Translations under genes and position numbers: made by a program
Assembly (NCBI GenBank): GCA_035457105.1
Contig: DATIBX010000836.1
Coordinates: forward strand, 1-64,000
Length of the DNA: 64,000 bases
Origin: PSRF01 sp035457105
GTDB lineage: Bacteria; Acidobacteriota; Blastocatellia; Pyrinomonadales; Pyrinomonadaceae
Direction of reading: 5' to 3'
Shown here: in pieces, positions 57,485-64,000 of the stretch
Numbering within the stretch: the first letter of the stretch is position 1
Layout of the letters: every line of letters begins with the position of its first letter
The notes under the pieces: model-generated
The model's input: only the letters and a program-made list of their open reading frames with translations
Database searches by the model: none
Told to the model about the DNA's origin: nothing

Positions 57485-57554
57485 GGTGCCTGGTCCTTGG
57501 TGAGTCGTTGCAGCATGAAAATATGCAGCAACCTCAACCCAGGGGTCAGGCACG
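57485..57554. repeat. Long imperfect hairpin between RRM gene and infA
   Basis: GTGCCTGGTCCTTGGTGAG pairs with CTCAACCCAGGGGTCAGGCA, and GTTGCAGCAT with ATGCAGCAAC forms the inner stem. The ends GGTGCCTG / CAGGCAC resemble a widespread REP class. It may also regulate infA mRNA. Confidence 0.6.
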
Positions 57555-57601
57555 AAGAGCTAGATACAAATCACAAGACACAACATTAAGGAGACTAACA
57601 C

Positions 57602-57823
57602 TTGGCAGCAGAAGATCTCATTCCGGCAGAGGGCGTCATTATCGACAAGCAGCCCAATGCCTTTTTCAAGGTAAAGCTCAATAACAGTGATCACGTAGTC
57701 CTCGCAGCGATCTCAGGTAAGATGAGACAGAATCGCATCAGAATTCTGGTAGGAGATCGCGTGAGCGTCGAGATGTCGCCTTACGACCTTACTCGAGGTC
57801 GTATCACCTACCGATACAAATAG
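57602..57823 (+). CDS. infA: Translation initiation factor IF-1
   Basis: A 73-residue OB-fold protein that binds the 30S A site. The match is end to end, with PNAFFKVKLNNSDHVVLAAI, SGKMRQNRIRILVGDRVSVE and the closing SPYDLTRGRITYRYK. It starts at TTG (57602), preceded by AAGGAG at eight bases; no ATG is nearby, and the family start confirms the TTG. No ribosomal-protein gene follows; it stands alone between the RRM gene and a lipoprotein gene. Confidence 0.96.
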   Translation: MAAEDLIPAEGVIIDKQPNAFFKVKLNNSDHVVLAAISGKMRQNRIRILVGDRVSVEMSPYDLTRGRITYRYK

Positions 57824-57843
57824 CCAGCGTCACTCCTGAGATC

Positions 57844-58425
57844 CTATTTGAACTCGAGCGACTTTAAGAAAGTTGCAAAGGGCTGGTCCTGATTATTAAT
57901 CGTCTTTTCTGGACCAACCAGCTTGATGAAGTAGGACCCCTTGGGAGTTTCGACTACTGCAGCTCTCATTCGGAAGTTCGGTTTATTGTTAAAGGTGCCA
58001 CTCCCTGGCGCCATCTCAGCAGTGTAAGTACCTGAAATGTCGACCGTTTCTACTTTCAGGCCATTGATTGTCTGGGTGTTTTGTTTAGCCCGATCTTTGG
58101 ATGATCCACCATCTGGCTGCTGCATCTGATTTACCCACCGGTCGATGTTGGCTGCCGCAGTCCCGCCCTGACCCTGTCCAAAATAATAGATGACGAGTGA
58201 GCCATCGTCTTCGTCGCCCGCCACCTTGGGCAATTTATATTGAGCTACCCTCATGCTCGAGGTTGCCTTCTCAGAAACCCAATCTGATGGTGCCGTGAAT
58301 GTTAGGTTTCCAGTTGAATTTTGAGTGTTCGGAGTTTGCGAAGTCGCTGTGCCTTTACTTGCACAGGCACTAAGACAAAAAGCCACTACGATCAAGGCAA
58401 AACCTGTTTTCCACATGGCCCTCAT
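57844..58425 (-). CDS. Predicted lipoprotein, 193 residues
   Basis: The N-terminus ends in a lipobox (FCLSACASKG), so the protein should be lipid-anchored in the membrane. The mature part has a Thr/Ser/Asn-rich linker and a beta-rich domain with LTFTAPSDWVSEKATSSMRV and SLVIYYFGQGQGGTAAANID, then a C-terminal SYFIKLVGPEKTINNQDQPF and FLKSLEFK. It resembles the PsbP/DUF1795-like fold. No function is assigned. Confidence 0.75.
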   Translation of the reverse strand: MRAMWKTGFALIVVAFCLSACASKGTATSQTPNTQNSTGNLTFTAPSDWVSEKATSSMRVAQYKLPKVAGDEDDGSLVIYYFGQGQGGTAAANIDRWVNQMQQPDGGSSKDRAKQNTQTINGLKVETVDISGTYTAEMAPGSGTFNNKPNFRMRAAVVETPKGSYFIKLVGPEKTINNQDQPFATFLKSLEFK

Positions 58426-58562
58426 TTAAGCGCAACGCGCCCAACGTCGCAACCTGACAAAGCGTAACAAGGAAAAAGCACAAAGATTAGCACCAGAATG
58501 GCTTGAATTTGACCAGTATCTTCGTGACGCTGTGCTTATCGGCGTGATAGTATGCCCCTGTT

Positions 58563-59678
58563 ATGCATGCGGATGTCGTCCTTATACGACTTATATTTAC
58601 AGCGATTCTGATTGCAGCGGGTTACATCCTTAAACCAGTAGCAGGGGATTCATGGATTTCTGCTGGCGTAGGGGCCTTGATTGCGATCTGCATTATTCTG
58701 TTTGAGCTCCGAATTCGTCGCGCGACTCTTAAGACCTTGATTGGCGCGGCAGTTGGATCAATTCTGGGAATCATAGGCGCTTTCTTGATCGGCTTCTTGA
58801 TTAGCCGACAGGAATCGGTGCCGCACGAAGTTAAGACCTTTTCCACCCTCGCCCTAACCTTCTTCATGGCTTATGTTGGGTTGATGGTAGGAGCTGCGAA
58901 AGGCGATTACTTGGATTTGTCTGCTTTAGGAGGAATCTTCAGCGATAAAGTTGCACGGCGCGACATGAAGATTCTCGATACCTCGGTAATCATTGATGGC
59001 CGTATCGCTGATGTGGCGGAGACTGGTTTTCTGACCGGAGCCTTGATCATTCCGCAGTTTATTTTGCGCGAGTTGCAGCAAGTAGCTGATTCGCCTGATT
59101 CATCCAAGCGACAGAGAGGCCGGCGCGGCCTCGATATGCTGAATCGTTTACAAAACAATAGTTCGCTGGATATTCAGATTGTCGAAACTGATTTTCCCTC
59201 GGTTCGTGAGGTCGATCTCAAGCTAATCGAGTTGGGTAAACAGCTTGATGCCGTGATCGTCACAAACGATTTCAATTTGAACAAGGTTTCGCAGCTTCGC
59301 GGAGTCAGTGTCCTAAACATCAACGAACTGGCCAATGCGCTGAAGCCCGTTGTCCTTCCAGGCGAAGCAATGAGGGTTTTCATTTTAAAGGAAGGTAAGG
59401 AATACAATCAGGGTGTTGCTTATCTTGATGACGGCACGATGGTCGTCGTCGACAATGCCAGAAAGTTGATAGGCAAGAACGCTGATATCGCTGTCACGAG
59501 CGTGCTGCAGACCACTGCCGGAAAAATGATTTTTGGTCGGTTGTGGGAAGAAGCTGAGAACTGTGGGCACAACGAAATCCATCGAACGAATGGCGGTGTG
59601 CGTCGACCCGCGCGCGATTCGCGAGTGGCAGGTGGGTCTGTTCGGATCAGCGACACTGAACCCATCGCCGAAGCTTGA
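58563..59678 (+). CDS. PIN/TRAM domain protein, YacL-like
   Basis: A 371-residue protein with four N-terminal membrane helices (to about residue 120), a PIN nuclease-like domain opening with DMKILDTSVIIDGRIADV, and a C-terminal TRAM RNA-binding domain (LKEGKEYNQGVAYLDDGTMV). Asp residues of the PIN site are in place. YacL-type proteins are common in Gram-positives and deep-branching bacteria; their role is unclear, probably RNA turnover at the membrane. The ispD gene follows by 34 bp, an arrangement shared with Bacillus (yacL-ispD-ispF). Confidence 0.92.
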   Translation: MHADVVLIRLIFTAILIAAGYILKPVAGDSWISAGVGALIAICIILFELRIRRATLKTLIGAAVGSILGIIGAFLIGFLISRQESVPHEVKTFSTLALTFFMAYVGLMVGAAKGDYLDLSALGGIFSDKVARRDMKILDTSVIIDGRIADVAETGFLTGALIIPQFILRELQQVADSPDSSKRQRGRRGLDMLNRLQNNSSLDIQIVETDFPSVREVDLKLIELGKQLDAVIVTNDFNLNKVSQLRGVSVLNINELANALKPVVLPGEAMRVFILKEGKEYNQGVAYLDDGTMVVVDNARKLIGKNADIAVTSVLQTTAGKMIFGRLWEEAENCGHNEIHRTNGGVRRPARDSRVAGGSVRISDTEPIAEA

Positions 59679-59712
59679 TTCCCACGGTCTCTAAATCCAT
59701 CCGTCTCTCTTC

Positions 59713-60402
59713 ATGAATACCGCGATTATTGCCGCCGCCGGTAAAGGAAACCGGATGGCGACTGATCGGCCGAAGCAATTTCTAGAGCTTTTAGGAATTC
59801 CGATTATCTTTCACACGCTCAAGCGTTTTGAGCAGTGTGCGAGCATTGATGAACTCGTTGTAGTTTTGCCCGCAGAAGAGTCTGCAAGTTTCCTTTCTCT
59901 GGCAGGCAAGTATGGTTTGAGAAAGCTCGCTCGCGTGGTACCTGGAGGTAACACTCGAACGGAGTCTGTAAGGCGCGGCCTGCTGTCGATCCGAGCATCC
60001 ACTGCTCATATCGTTGCCGTTCATGACGCGGTGAGGCCGCTGGTTACGGTCGAAGATATCGGGGCAACGATAGCAGCGGCAGAACAAATTGGTGCAGCAA
60101 TCCTGACTACCAGAGTTACAGACACTATTAAAAAGATCAACGGTGGTTCTGTGGTTGAAACGCTAGATCGGGAACGGTTGCGACGCGCGGTGACGCCTCA
60201 ATGCTTCAAGTACGAGATTCTAAGGCGCGCTTTCGCTGAGGCTGATACGTCCGACCCTTTGCTTACCGATGAAAGCACGCTAGTCGAGCGTTTGGGTTGT
60301 CCAATTGGATTCGTCGATGGAAGCCCATTGAATATTAAGATTACGACCCCTCACGATCTATTGATCGCCGAGGCTTATCTGACAGCAGAACCAGGTCTTT
60401 GA
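59713..60402 (+). CDS. ispD: 2-C-methyl-D-erythritol 4-phosphate cytidylyltransferase
   Basis: Third committed step of the MEP isoprenoid pathway: CTP plus MEP gives CDP-ME. The 229-residue protein begins with the nucleotidyltransferase loop IAAAGKGNRMATDRPKQFLE, and has VHDAVRPLVT and TDESTLVERLGCPIGFVDGS. Length and motifs are complete. Its neighbour downstream is ispF, 97 bp away and separated by a repeat. Confidence 0.96.
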   Translation: MNTAIIAAAGKGNRMATDRPKQFLELLGIPIIFHTLKRFEQCASIDELVVVLPAEESASFLSLAGKYGLRKLARVVPGGNTRTESVRRGLLSIRASTAHIVAVHDAVRPLVTVEDIGATIAAAEQIGAAILTTRVTDTIKKINGGSVVETLDRERLRRAVTPQCFKYEILRRAFAEADTSDPLLTDESTLVERLGCPIGFVDGSPLNIKITTPHDLLIAEAYLTAEPGL

Positions 60403-60498
60403 GCTTTGGCCTTTGAACTTTGGTCTTTGACCTTGGAGTTAACGGCCAAGTAGATTCAAAGTTCAAAGACCAAAGACCAAAGACCAAAGTTCAAATCA
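60398..60498. repeat. GGTCTTTG-family inverted repeat
   Basis: A left arm of GCTTTGGCCTTTGAACTTTGG-type repeats (60405-60430) and a right arm AAAGTTCAAAGACCAAAGAC plus CAAAGACCAAAGTTC (about 60457-60495) flank a spacer of about 25 bp. It fills the ispD-ispF gap and overlaps the end of ispD by a few bases. Confidence 0.75.
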
Positions 60499-60499
60499 T

Positions 60500-60991
60500 A
60501 TGTTTCGTATTGGTATCGGTACCGACACGCATCGCCTGGTTCATGGCCTGCCACTGGTGCTGGGAGGAGTGCGCATTGCCTCTGATCGAGGTGCCGAAGG
60601 TCACTCTGATGCCGACGCGCTATCCCATGCCATAGCTGATGCGATCCTCGGCGCGATCTGTGAGGGAGACATCGGAGTACATTTCCCGGAACGTGATCCT
60701 CAATGGAAAGGCGCCGACAGTTTAGATCTACTTTCGCGGGTCATGTGGTTGGTTCGAGAAAAAAATCTGCGAGTGGTGAACGTTGATTCTACCATCCTTT
60801 TGGAGCAACCAAAGCTGCGTAGCTATGTGGATGCCATGCGCGAAAATATCGCTCGCGTCTTAAGCATCGATCAGGGCTGTGTCAGTGTTAAGGCCAAATC
60901 AGGCGAAGGTGTCGATGCTGTGGGCCAAGGACTGGCTATTACAGCTCAGGCTGCTGTGTTGATGGAGACTGCTGAAGGAAAATCGACTTGA
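60500..60991 (+). CDS. ispF: 2-C-methyl-D-erythritol 2,4-cyclodiphosphate synthase
   Basis: Closes the ring of CDP-ME-2-phosphate in the MEP pathway. The 163-residue protein contains RIGIGTDTHRLVHG near the start (metal-binding Asp and His), GHSDADALSHAIADAILGA and the C-terminal VSVKAKSGEGVDAVGQGLAI. All ligands are present. The stop overlaps the next gene by four bases. Confidence 0.96.
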   Translation: MFRIGIGTDTHRLVHGLPLVLGGVRIASDRGAEGHSDADALSHAIADAILGAICEGDIGVHFPERDPQWKGADSLDLLSRVMWLVREKNLRVVNVDSTILLEQPKLRSYVDAMRENIARVLSIDQGCVSVKAKSGEGVDAVGQGLAITAQAAVLMETAEGKST

Positions 60992-62310
60992 GACCTCAGG
61001 ACGTTATCCGAAAAAAGAGAGACGGCAAGGAGTTGTCGCGTGAAGAAATCGGATTTTTTATCGATGGCGTCACGAGCGGTCGCATCGCCGATTATCAGAT
61101 TAGTGCGTTACTGATGGCCATCTTTCTCAATGGCATGACGCACGACGAGCAGCAGGCTCTGACCGAGGCGATGCTCACTTCCGGAAACATCCTCGATTTC
61201 TCTGACATTGCCAAACCAAAAGCCGATAAACATTCCACCGGAGGCGTGGGCGACAAAACGTCTTTATTGATCGCTCCCATGGTCGCAGCGTGCGGAGTCT
61301 CAGTGCCGATGATCTCCGGACGTGGACTGGGCCATACGGGTGGGACTCTCGATAAACTGGAATCGATTCCTGGTTATCGAGTCAATCTCTCGACCAAAGA
61401 ATTTAAGCAGGTGTTGGAGAAGGTTGGTTATGCGATGGCCGGACAGACTGCTGAACTGGCCCCAGCGGACAAGAAGATGTATGCATTGCGCGACGCCACG
61501 GCCACAGTTGAAGCTATTCCACTCATTGTCGCTTCAATCATTTCGAAAAAAGGCGCGGCTGGACTTGATGCTATGGTCATCGACGTTAAAGTTGGCAATG
61601 GGGCGTTCATGCGTGAAGAAGCGCGAGCAAAAGATTTAGCCCACGCCTTAGTCAGTACGGGAAACTCCTGCGGAATTAAGACGAGAGCGTTGTTGACCGA
61701 TATGAATCAACCGCTCGGACGCGCTGTTGGAAATTCGCTTGAAGTGTTGGAGTGCATTGATCTGCTCCAGGGTGACGCTCCAGCCGGTGCCAAGCCTGTA
61801 CTGGACTTGTCGCTGGAGCTTGCTGCTCACATGCTGATTCTCGCCAACGCCGAACGGTCGCTCGAAGATTCCCGTGAGCGACTAGGTCGAGTTGTTGGAA
61901 GTGGCGAAGTGTTGGAATGTCTGGCTCGCAATATTGAAGCTCAGGGCGGTGATCCAAAAGTCTGCGATTCGCCGCGGAAGATTTTGCCTTTGGTTAAACA
62001 GGGCACAAAGATTGAGTGCAATCGGTCGGGATTTGTGAGTCGAATAGAGACGACAGAAATTGGTCATGCAGTGGCGGCAATCGGTGGCGGTCGCGTGCGC
62101 ATCGAAGATGTGATTGATCCGGCGGTGGGTTTTGTGGCGGAAGTTAAGTTAGGCGACCAGGTGAAGGTCGGTGATGTTCTGGGTGTTGTTTACGGCAGCG
62201 ATTCTGGCAGAACGGTTGAAGCAGTCGCACGAATCAGTGCCGCCTACCAGATCGATGAGAGGGCGCCGTTGGACCATCCAGAGTTAATAAAGGAAATAAT
62301 TAACGAATGA
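60988..62310 (+). CDS. Pyrimidine-nucleoside (thymidine) phosphorylase
   Basis: A 440-residue enzyme that cleaves uridine or thymidine with phosphate. It contains KHSTGGVGDKTSLLIAPMVA (the family signature, about 80-99), SGRGLGHTGGTLDKLESIPG, DKKMYALRDATATVEAIPLI and the C-terminal barrel-sandwich domain VAEVKLGDQVKVGDVLGVVY. The start is a TTG overlapping ispF. Its ATGA overlap with the BMP gene downstream suggests a nucleoside uptake and salvage unit. Confidence 0.93.
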   Translation: MRPQDVIRKKRDGKELSREEIGFFIDGVTSGRIADYQISALLMAIFLNGMTHDEQQALTEAMLTSGNILDFSDIAKPKADKHSTGGVGDKTSLLIAPMVAACGVSVPMISGRGLGHTGGTLDKLESIPGYRVNLSTKEFKQVLEKVGYAMAGQTAELAPADKKMYALRDATATVEAIPLIVASIISKKGAAGLDAMVIDVKVGNGAFMREEARAKDLAHALVSTGNSCGIKTRALLTDMNQPLGRAVGNSLEVLECIDLLQGDAPAGAKPVLDLSLELAAHMLILANAERSLEDSRERLGRVVGSGEVLECLARNIEAQGGDPKVCDSPRKILPLVKQGTKIECNRSGFVSRIETTEIGHAVAAIGGGRVRIEDVIDPAVGFVAEVKLGDQVKVGDVLGVVYGSDSGRTVEAVARISAAYQIDERAPLDHPELIKEIINE

Positions 62311-63338
62311 AATACAAACTGGGAGCGCTTGCCGTACTCGTCTGTTTGCTCTCGCTGGCGGTCTCTTGTAACAAGTCGACTCCGGCGGCTGAAGATCGCT
62401 CGAAAATTCATGTCGGAATAGTCTTCGATATTGGTGGAAAAGATGATCGCTCTTTCAACGCTGCTGCGTGGCAGGGTGTCCAACGCGCAGCCAAAGATTT
62501 ACCCATAGTCCTGCGCGATATTGAACCAGGCACTCCGAATGCGATTGAGCCGGCCATGAGGGCATTTGCCGAGCGCAACTTTGACTTAATCATCGGAGTC
62601 GGGTTTGCTCAAGCTCCTATCATGGAATTGGTGGCGAAAGACTATCCAAATATTAACTTTGCGATCATCGACGGCGTCAGTCAGCTGCCCAATGTTGCGT
62701 CACTCATTTTTAAAGAACACGAGGGTAGTTATCTGGTTGGCATCCTGGCTGCAAAGGCCTCACGGACCGGGACGATAGGCTTCTTAGGCGGTATGGACAT
62801 CGGTCTGATTCATCGCTTCGAAAAGGGATACGAGGAAGGTGCGAAATCAGTCAATCCGAACATTCGAATTATTCAGAACTACGTTGGTGTGACGGACGCA
62901 GCCTGGAATAACCCAGGGAAGGGAAAAGAGCTTTCGTTGGCCCAGATCAGCAAGGGAGCGGACGTGATTTTCACTGCGGCTGGTAATTCCGGTCTTGGTG
63001 CATTCGATGCAGTCGAGCAACAAGGCAAACAAAATGGCCGAGCCACTCACTTTGTAATTGGAGTGGACTCGAATCAGAACATGGTGAAGCCCGGGTTTGT
63101 TCTTACCAGCATGGTGAAACGTGTCGACAACGCGGTCTACAACATTGTGCAGGAAGTAGTAGAAGGAAAATTCTCACCTGGCCTGCATGTATTTGGTTTG
63201 GACAAAGATGGCGTTGGTTACGCGATGGATGAAAACAACAAGGACATCGTATCTGCTGAGGCGATACAGGAAGCGGAGGCCGCCAAGCAGAAAATCATCG
63301 CGGGCCAGATAAAGGTGACAGACGCAATGGGTAATTAA
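62307..63338 (+). CDS. BMP-family nucleoside-binding lipoprotein
   Basis: A 343-residue PnrA/Med-type substrate-binding lipoprotein for an ABC nucleoside transporter. It has a lipobox at LAVSCNKS, then GIVFDIGGKDDRSFNAAAWQ, VGVGFAQAPIMELVAKDYPN and GRATHFVIGVDSNQNMVKPG, with GFVLTSMVKRVDNAVYNIVQ near the end. The 4-base overlap with the phosphorylase gene and the ABC ATPase at 63865 support nucleoside uptake. Confidence 0.93.
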   Translation: MKYKLGALAVLVCLLSLAVSCNKSTPAAEDRSKIHVGIVFDIGGKDDRSFNAAAWQGVQRAAKDLPIVLRDIEPGTPNAIEPAMRAFAERNFDLIIGVGFAQAPIMELVAKDYPNINFAIIDGVSQLPNVASLIFKEHEGSYLVGILAAKASRTGTIGFLGGMDIGLIHRFEKGYEEGAKSVNPNIRIIQNYVGVTDAAWNNPGKGKELSLAQISKGADVIFTAAGNSGLGAFDAVEQQGKQNGRATHFVIGVDSNQNMVKPGFVLTSMVKRVDNAVYNIVQEVVEGKFSPGLHVFGLDKDGVGYAMDENNKDIVSAEAIQEAEAAKQKIIAGQIKVTDAMGN

Positions 63339-63344
63339 GGCCCA

Positions 63345-63386
63345 GTCTTTTGGTCTTTGGTCTTTGATCTTTGATTTTTGGTCTTA
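63345..63386. repeat. GGTCTTTG-family arm upstream of the four-helix-bundle gene
   Basis: GTCTTTTGGTCTTTGGTCTT plus TGATCTTTGATTTTTGGTCT is the left arm of an inverted pair whose right arm is at 63826-63858. Confidence 0.8.
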
Positions 63387-63412
63387 TCAATCTTTCCTCA
63401 GGAGAAACCGAG

Positions 63413-63793
63413 ATGGAAAAGACTAACTTTGTGAATCTTCACATTTACAGGCTGTCAGAGCGACTAGCGGATCAAATCTGGGGGATCGTAGTCCGTTGGG
63501 ATTACTTCGCGAGAAACACAGTAGGTATCCAAATTGTTAAGGCTGCTGACAGCGTGGGAGCAAATATTGCTGAAGGCAGTGGTCGAGGTACTGAACCGGA
63601 ACTGAGACGTTTCTTGAGAGTGGCCCGCGGCTCGTTATATGAAACTCAGCACTGGTTACGGCGCGCGTACAAAAGAAATCTTTTGACGCAGGCACAGATT
63701 GATGAGTTGGTACCTGTAATTCGAGAGTTGACTCCAAAACTCAATTCTTACTTAGGTTCTATCGGCTCGTTGAAGAGGCGCTTCCGCACCTAG
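63413..63793 (+). CDS. Four-helix-bundle protein (23S rRNA IVS / S23 type)
   Basis: A 126-residue helical protein of the S23/Avd-like family. Features are FVNLHIYRLSERLADQIW, IQIVKAADSVGANIAEGSGR and GTEPELRRFLRVARGSLYET, with the C-terminal DELVPVIRELTPKLNSYLG. It starts at ATG 63413 with CAGGAG upstream. It lies between inverted GGTCTTTG arms (63345-63386 and 63826-63858), not in an rRNA gene. Relatives are encoded in 23S intervening sequences of Leptospira and near retroelement genes; their function is unknown. Confidence 0.9.
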   Translation: MEKTNFVNLHIYRLSERLADQIWGIVVRWDYFARNTVGIQIVKAADSVGANIAEGSGRGTEPELRRFLRVARGSLYETQHWLRRAYKRNLLTQAQIDELVPVIRELTPKLNSYLGSIGSLKRRFRT

Positions 63794-63825
63794 AATTGCT
63801 TGAGTCGTTAGATTGATTGGAAGTC

Positions 63826-63858
63826 GTCAAAGACCAAAGACCAAAGACCCAAGACCAA
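63826..63858. repeat. GGTCTTTG-family arm downstream of the four-helix-bundle gene
   Basis: CAAAGACCAAAGACCAAAGA plus CCCAAGACCAA is the inverted partner of 63345-63386. It ends about seven bases before the ABC ATPase start. Confidence 0.8.
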
Positions 63859-63864
63859 CCCAAC

Positions 63865-64000
63865 ATGCTTGAACTTAAGAACATCACTAAACGCTTCGGT
63901 GATGTGGTGGCGAACGATCGGGTGAATATTGTCGTTAAACGGGGCACGATTCACGCAATTGTTGGCGAGAATGGCGCTGGTAAATCCACCGCAATGCGCA
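63865..64000 (+). CDS. ABC transporter ATP-binding protein, 5' part only
   Basis: The first 45 codons of an ABC ATPase are visible: MLELKNITKRFGDVVANDRV, then the Walker A GENGAGKST at the window edge. It most likely serves the BMP-type lipoprotein encoded upstream and would be the ATPase of a nucleoside importer (YufO/RbsA-like). Its promoter region is the right arm of a repeat, with the four-helix-bundle gene inserted between it and the BMP gene. Confidence 0.9.
   Translation, partial: MLELKNITKRFGDVVANDRVNIVVKRGTIHAIVGENGAGKSTAMR

Noticed and set aside
57216..57553. Pro- and Thr-rich ORFs antisense to the Gly-rich tail of the RRM gene
   Set aside because: Produced by reading the glycine codon repeats in other frames; the RRM protein explains the sequence.
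60398..60498. Possible CRISPR array in the heptamer repeats
   Set aside because: Units are 7-9 bp, contiguous and arranged as inverted arms, with no regular unique spacers or cas genes in the window.
63413..63793. Possible 23S rRNA intervening sequence
   Set aside because: The gene is of the S23 type, but no 23S rRNA sequence flanks it; neighbours are ABC transporter genes.

Overview
The window is a 64 kb chromosomal segment, roughly half G+C, from a free-living bacterium. No phage, plasmid, rRNA or CRISPR sequence is visible. Several gene families point to Acidobacteriota, most likely a Blastocatellia/Pyrinomonadaceae-type soil organism: a 1,050-residue VPS10/BNR-repeat protein, a BlaI plus M56 pair, a DUF4199 protein beside a membrane-anchored LuxR regulator, and paired M16 peptidases. 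The abundance of palindromic intergenic repeats fits too. This placement is inference; there is no rRNA to confirm it.

Layout. 0-5.5 kb: purH, marC, a 31-residue membrane peptide, an MHS-type MFS transporter and an exported NADAR-like protein. 5.7-16.4 kb: a mixed accessory stretch with an exported TPR protein, a B12-binding radical SAM enzyme followed by an MFS exporter and two small ORFs, a BON protein with a small exported peptide, an HDAC-like deacetylase with an FAH-family enzyme, a DUF1080 protein, a DUF4291 protein and tRNA-Lys. 16.6-29.3 kb, all on the minus strand: a housekeeping block reading tRNA-Leu, tig, clpP, clpX, lon, a hypothetical, engB, rho, glgA, a Cys-cluster protein, purA. 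29.5-36.8 kb: an apparent amino-sugar locus (GntR, SIS-domain deaminase/isomerase, GH20-like hexosaminidase, NagX-type membrane protein, D-aminoacylase). 36.8-43.2 kb: VPS10/BNR protein, DUF4199 plus LuxR, BlaI plus M56 with a PepSY-like tail. 43.3-45.5 kb: a compact aromatic operon (aroQ, pheA, aroF; 4-bp overlaps) preceded by a promoter, a Phe/Tyr-rich leader peptide and an intrinsic terminator, which together form a textbook attenuator. 45.6-57 kb: quinone oxidoreductase, two M16 peptidases, FAD monooxygenase, a TetR-controlled set with two palindromic operators, rhomboid protease and an RNB nuclease. 57-64 kb: RRM protein, infA, lipoprotein, PIN/TRAM protein, ispD-ispF, pyrimidine-nucleoside phosphorylase, a BMP-type nucleoside-binding lipoprotein, a four-helix-bundle (23S-IVS type) protein and the start of the ABC ATPase that probably serves the BMP protein.

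The most striking non-genic feature is at least ten unrelated families of short palindromic or inverted repeats in the intergenic gaps. Many abut start or stop codons exactly; one supplies a stop codon and one appears to have replaced the 5' end of a gene. The four-helix-bundle gene sits between the two arms of one family that elsewhere in the window occurs without a gene, which suggests a gene-bearing and gene-less form of one element. The strongest single discovery candidate is the phe-type attenuator upstream of aroQ.
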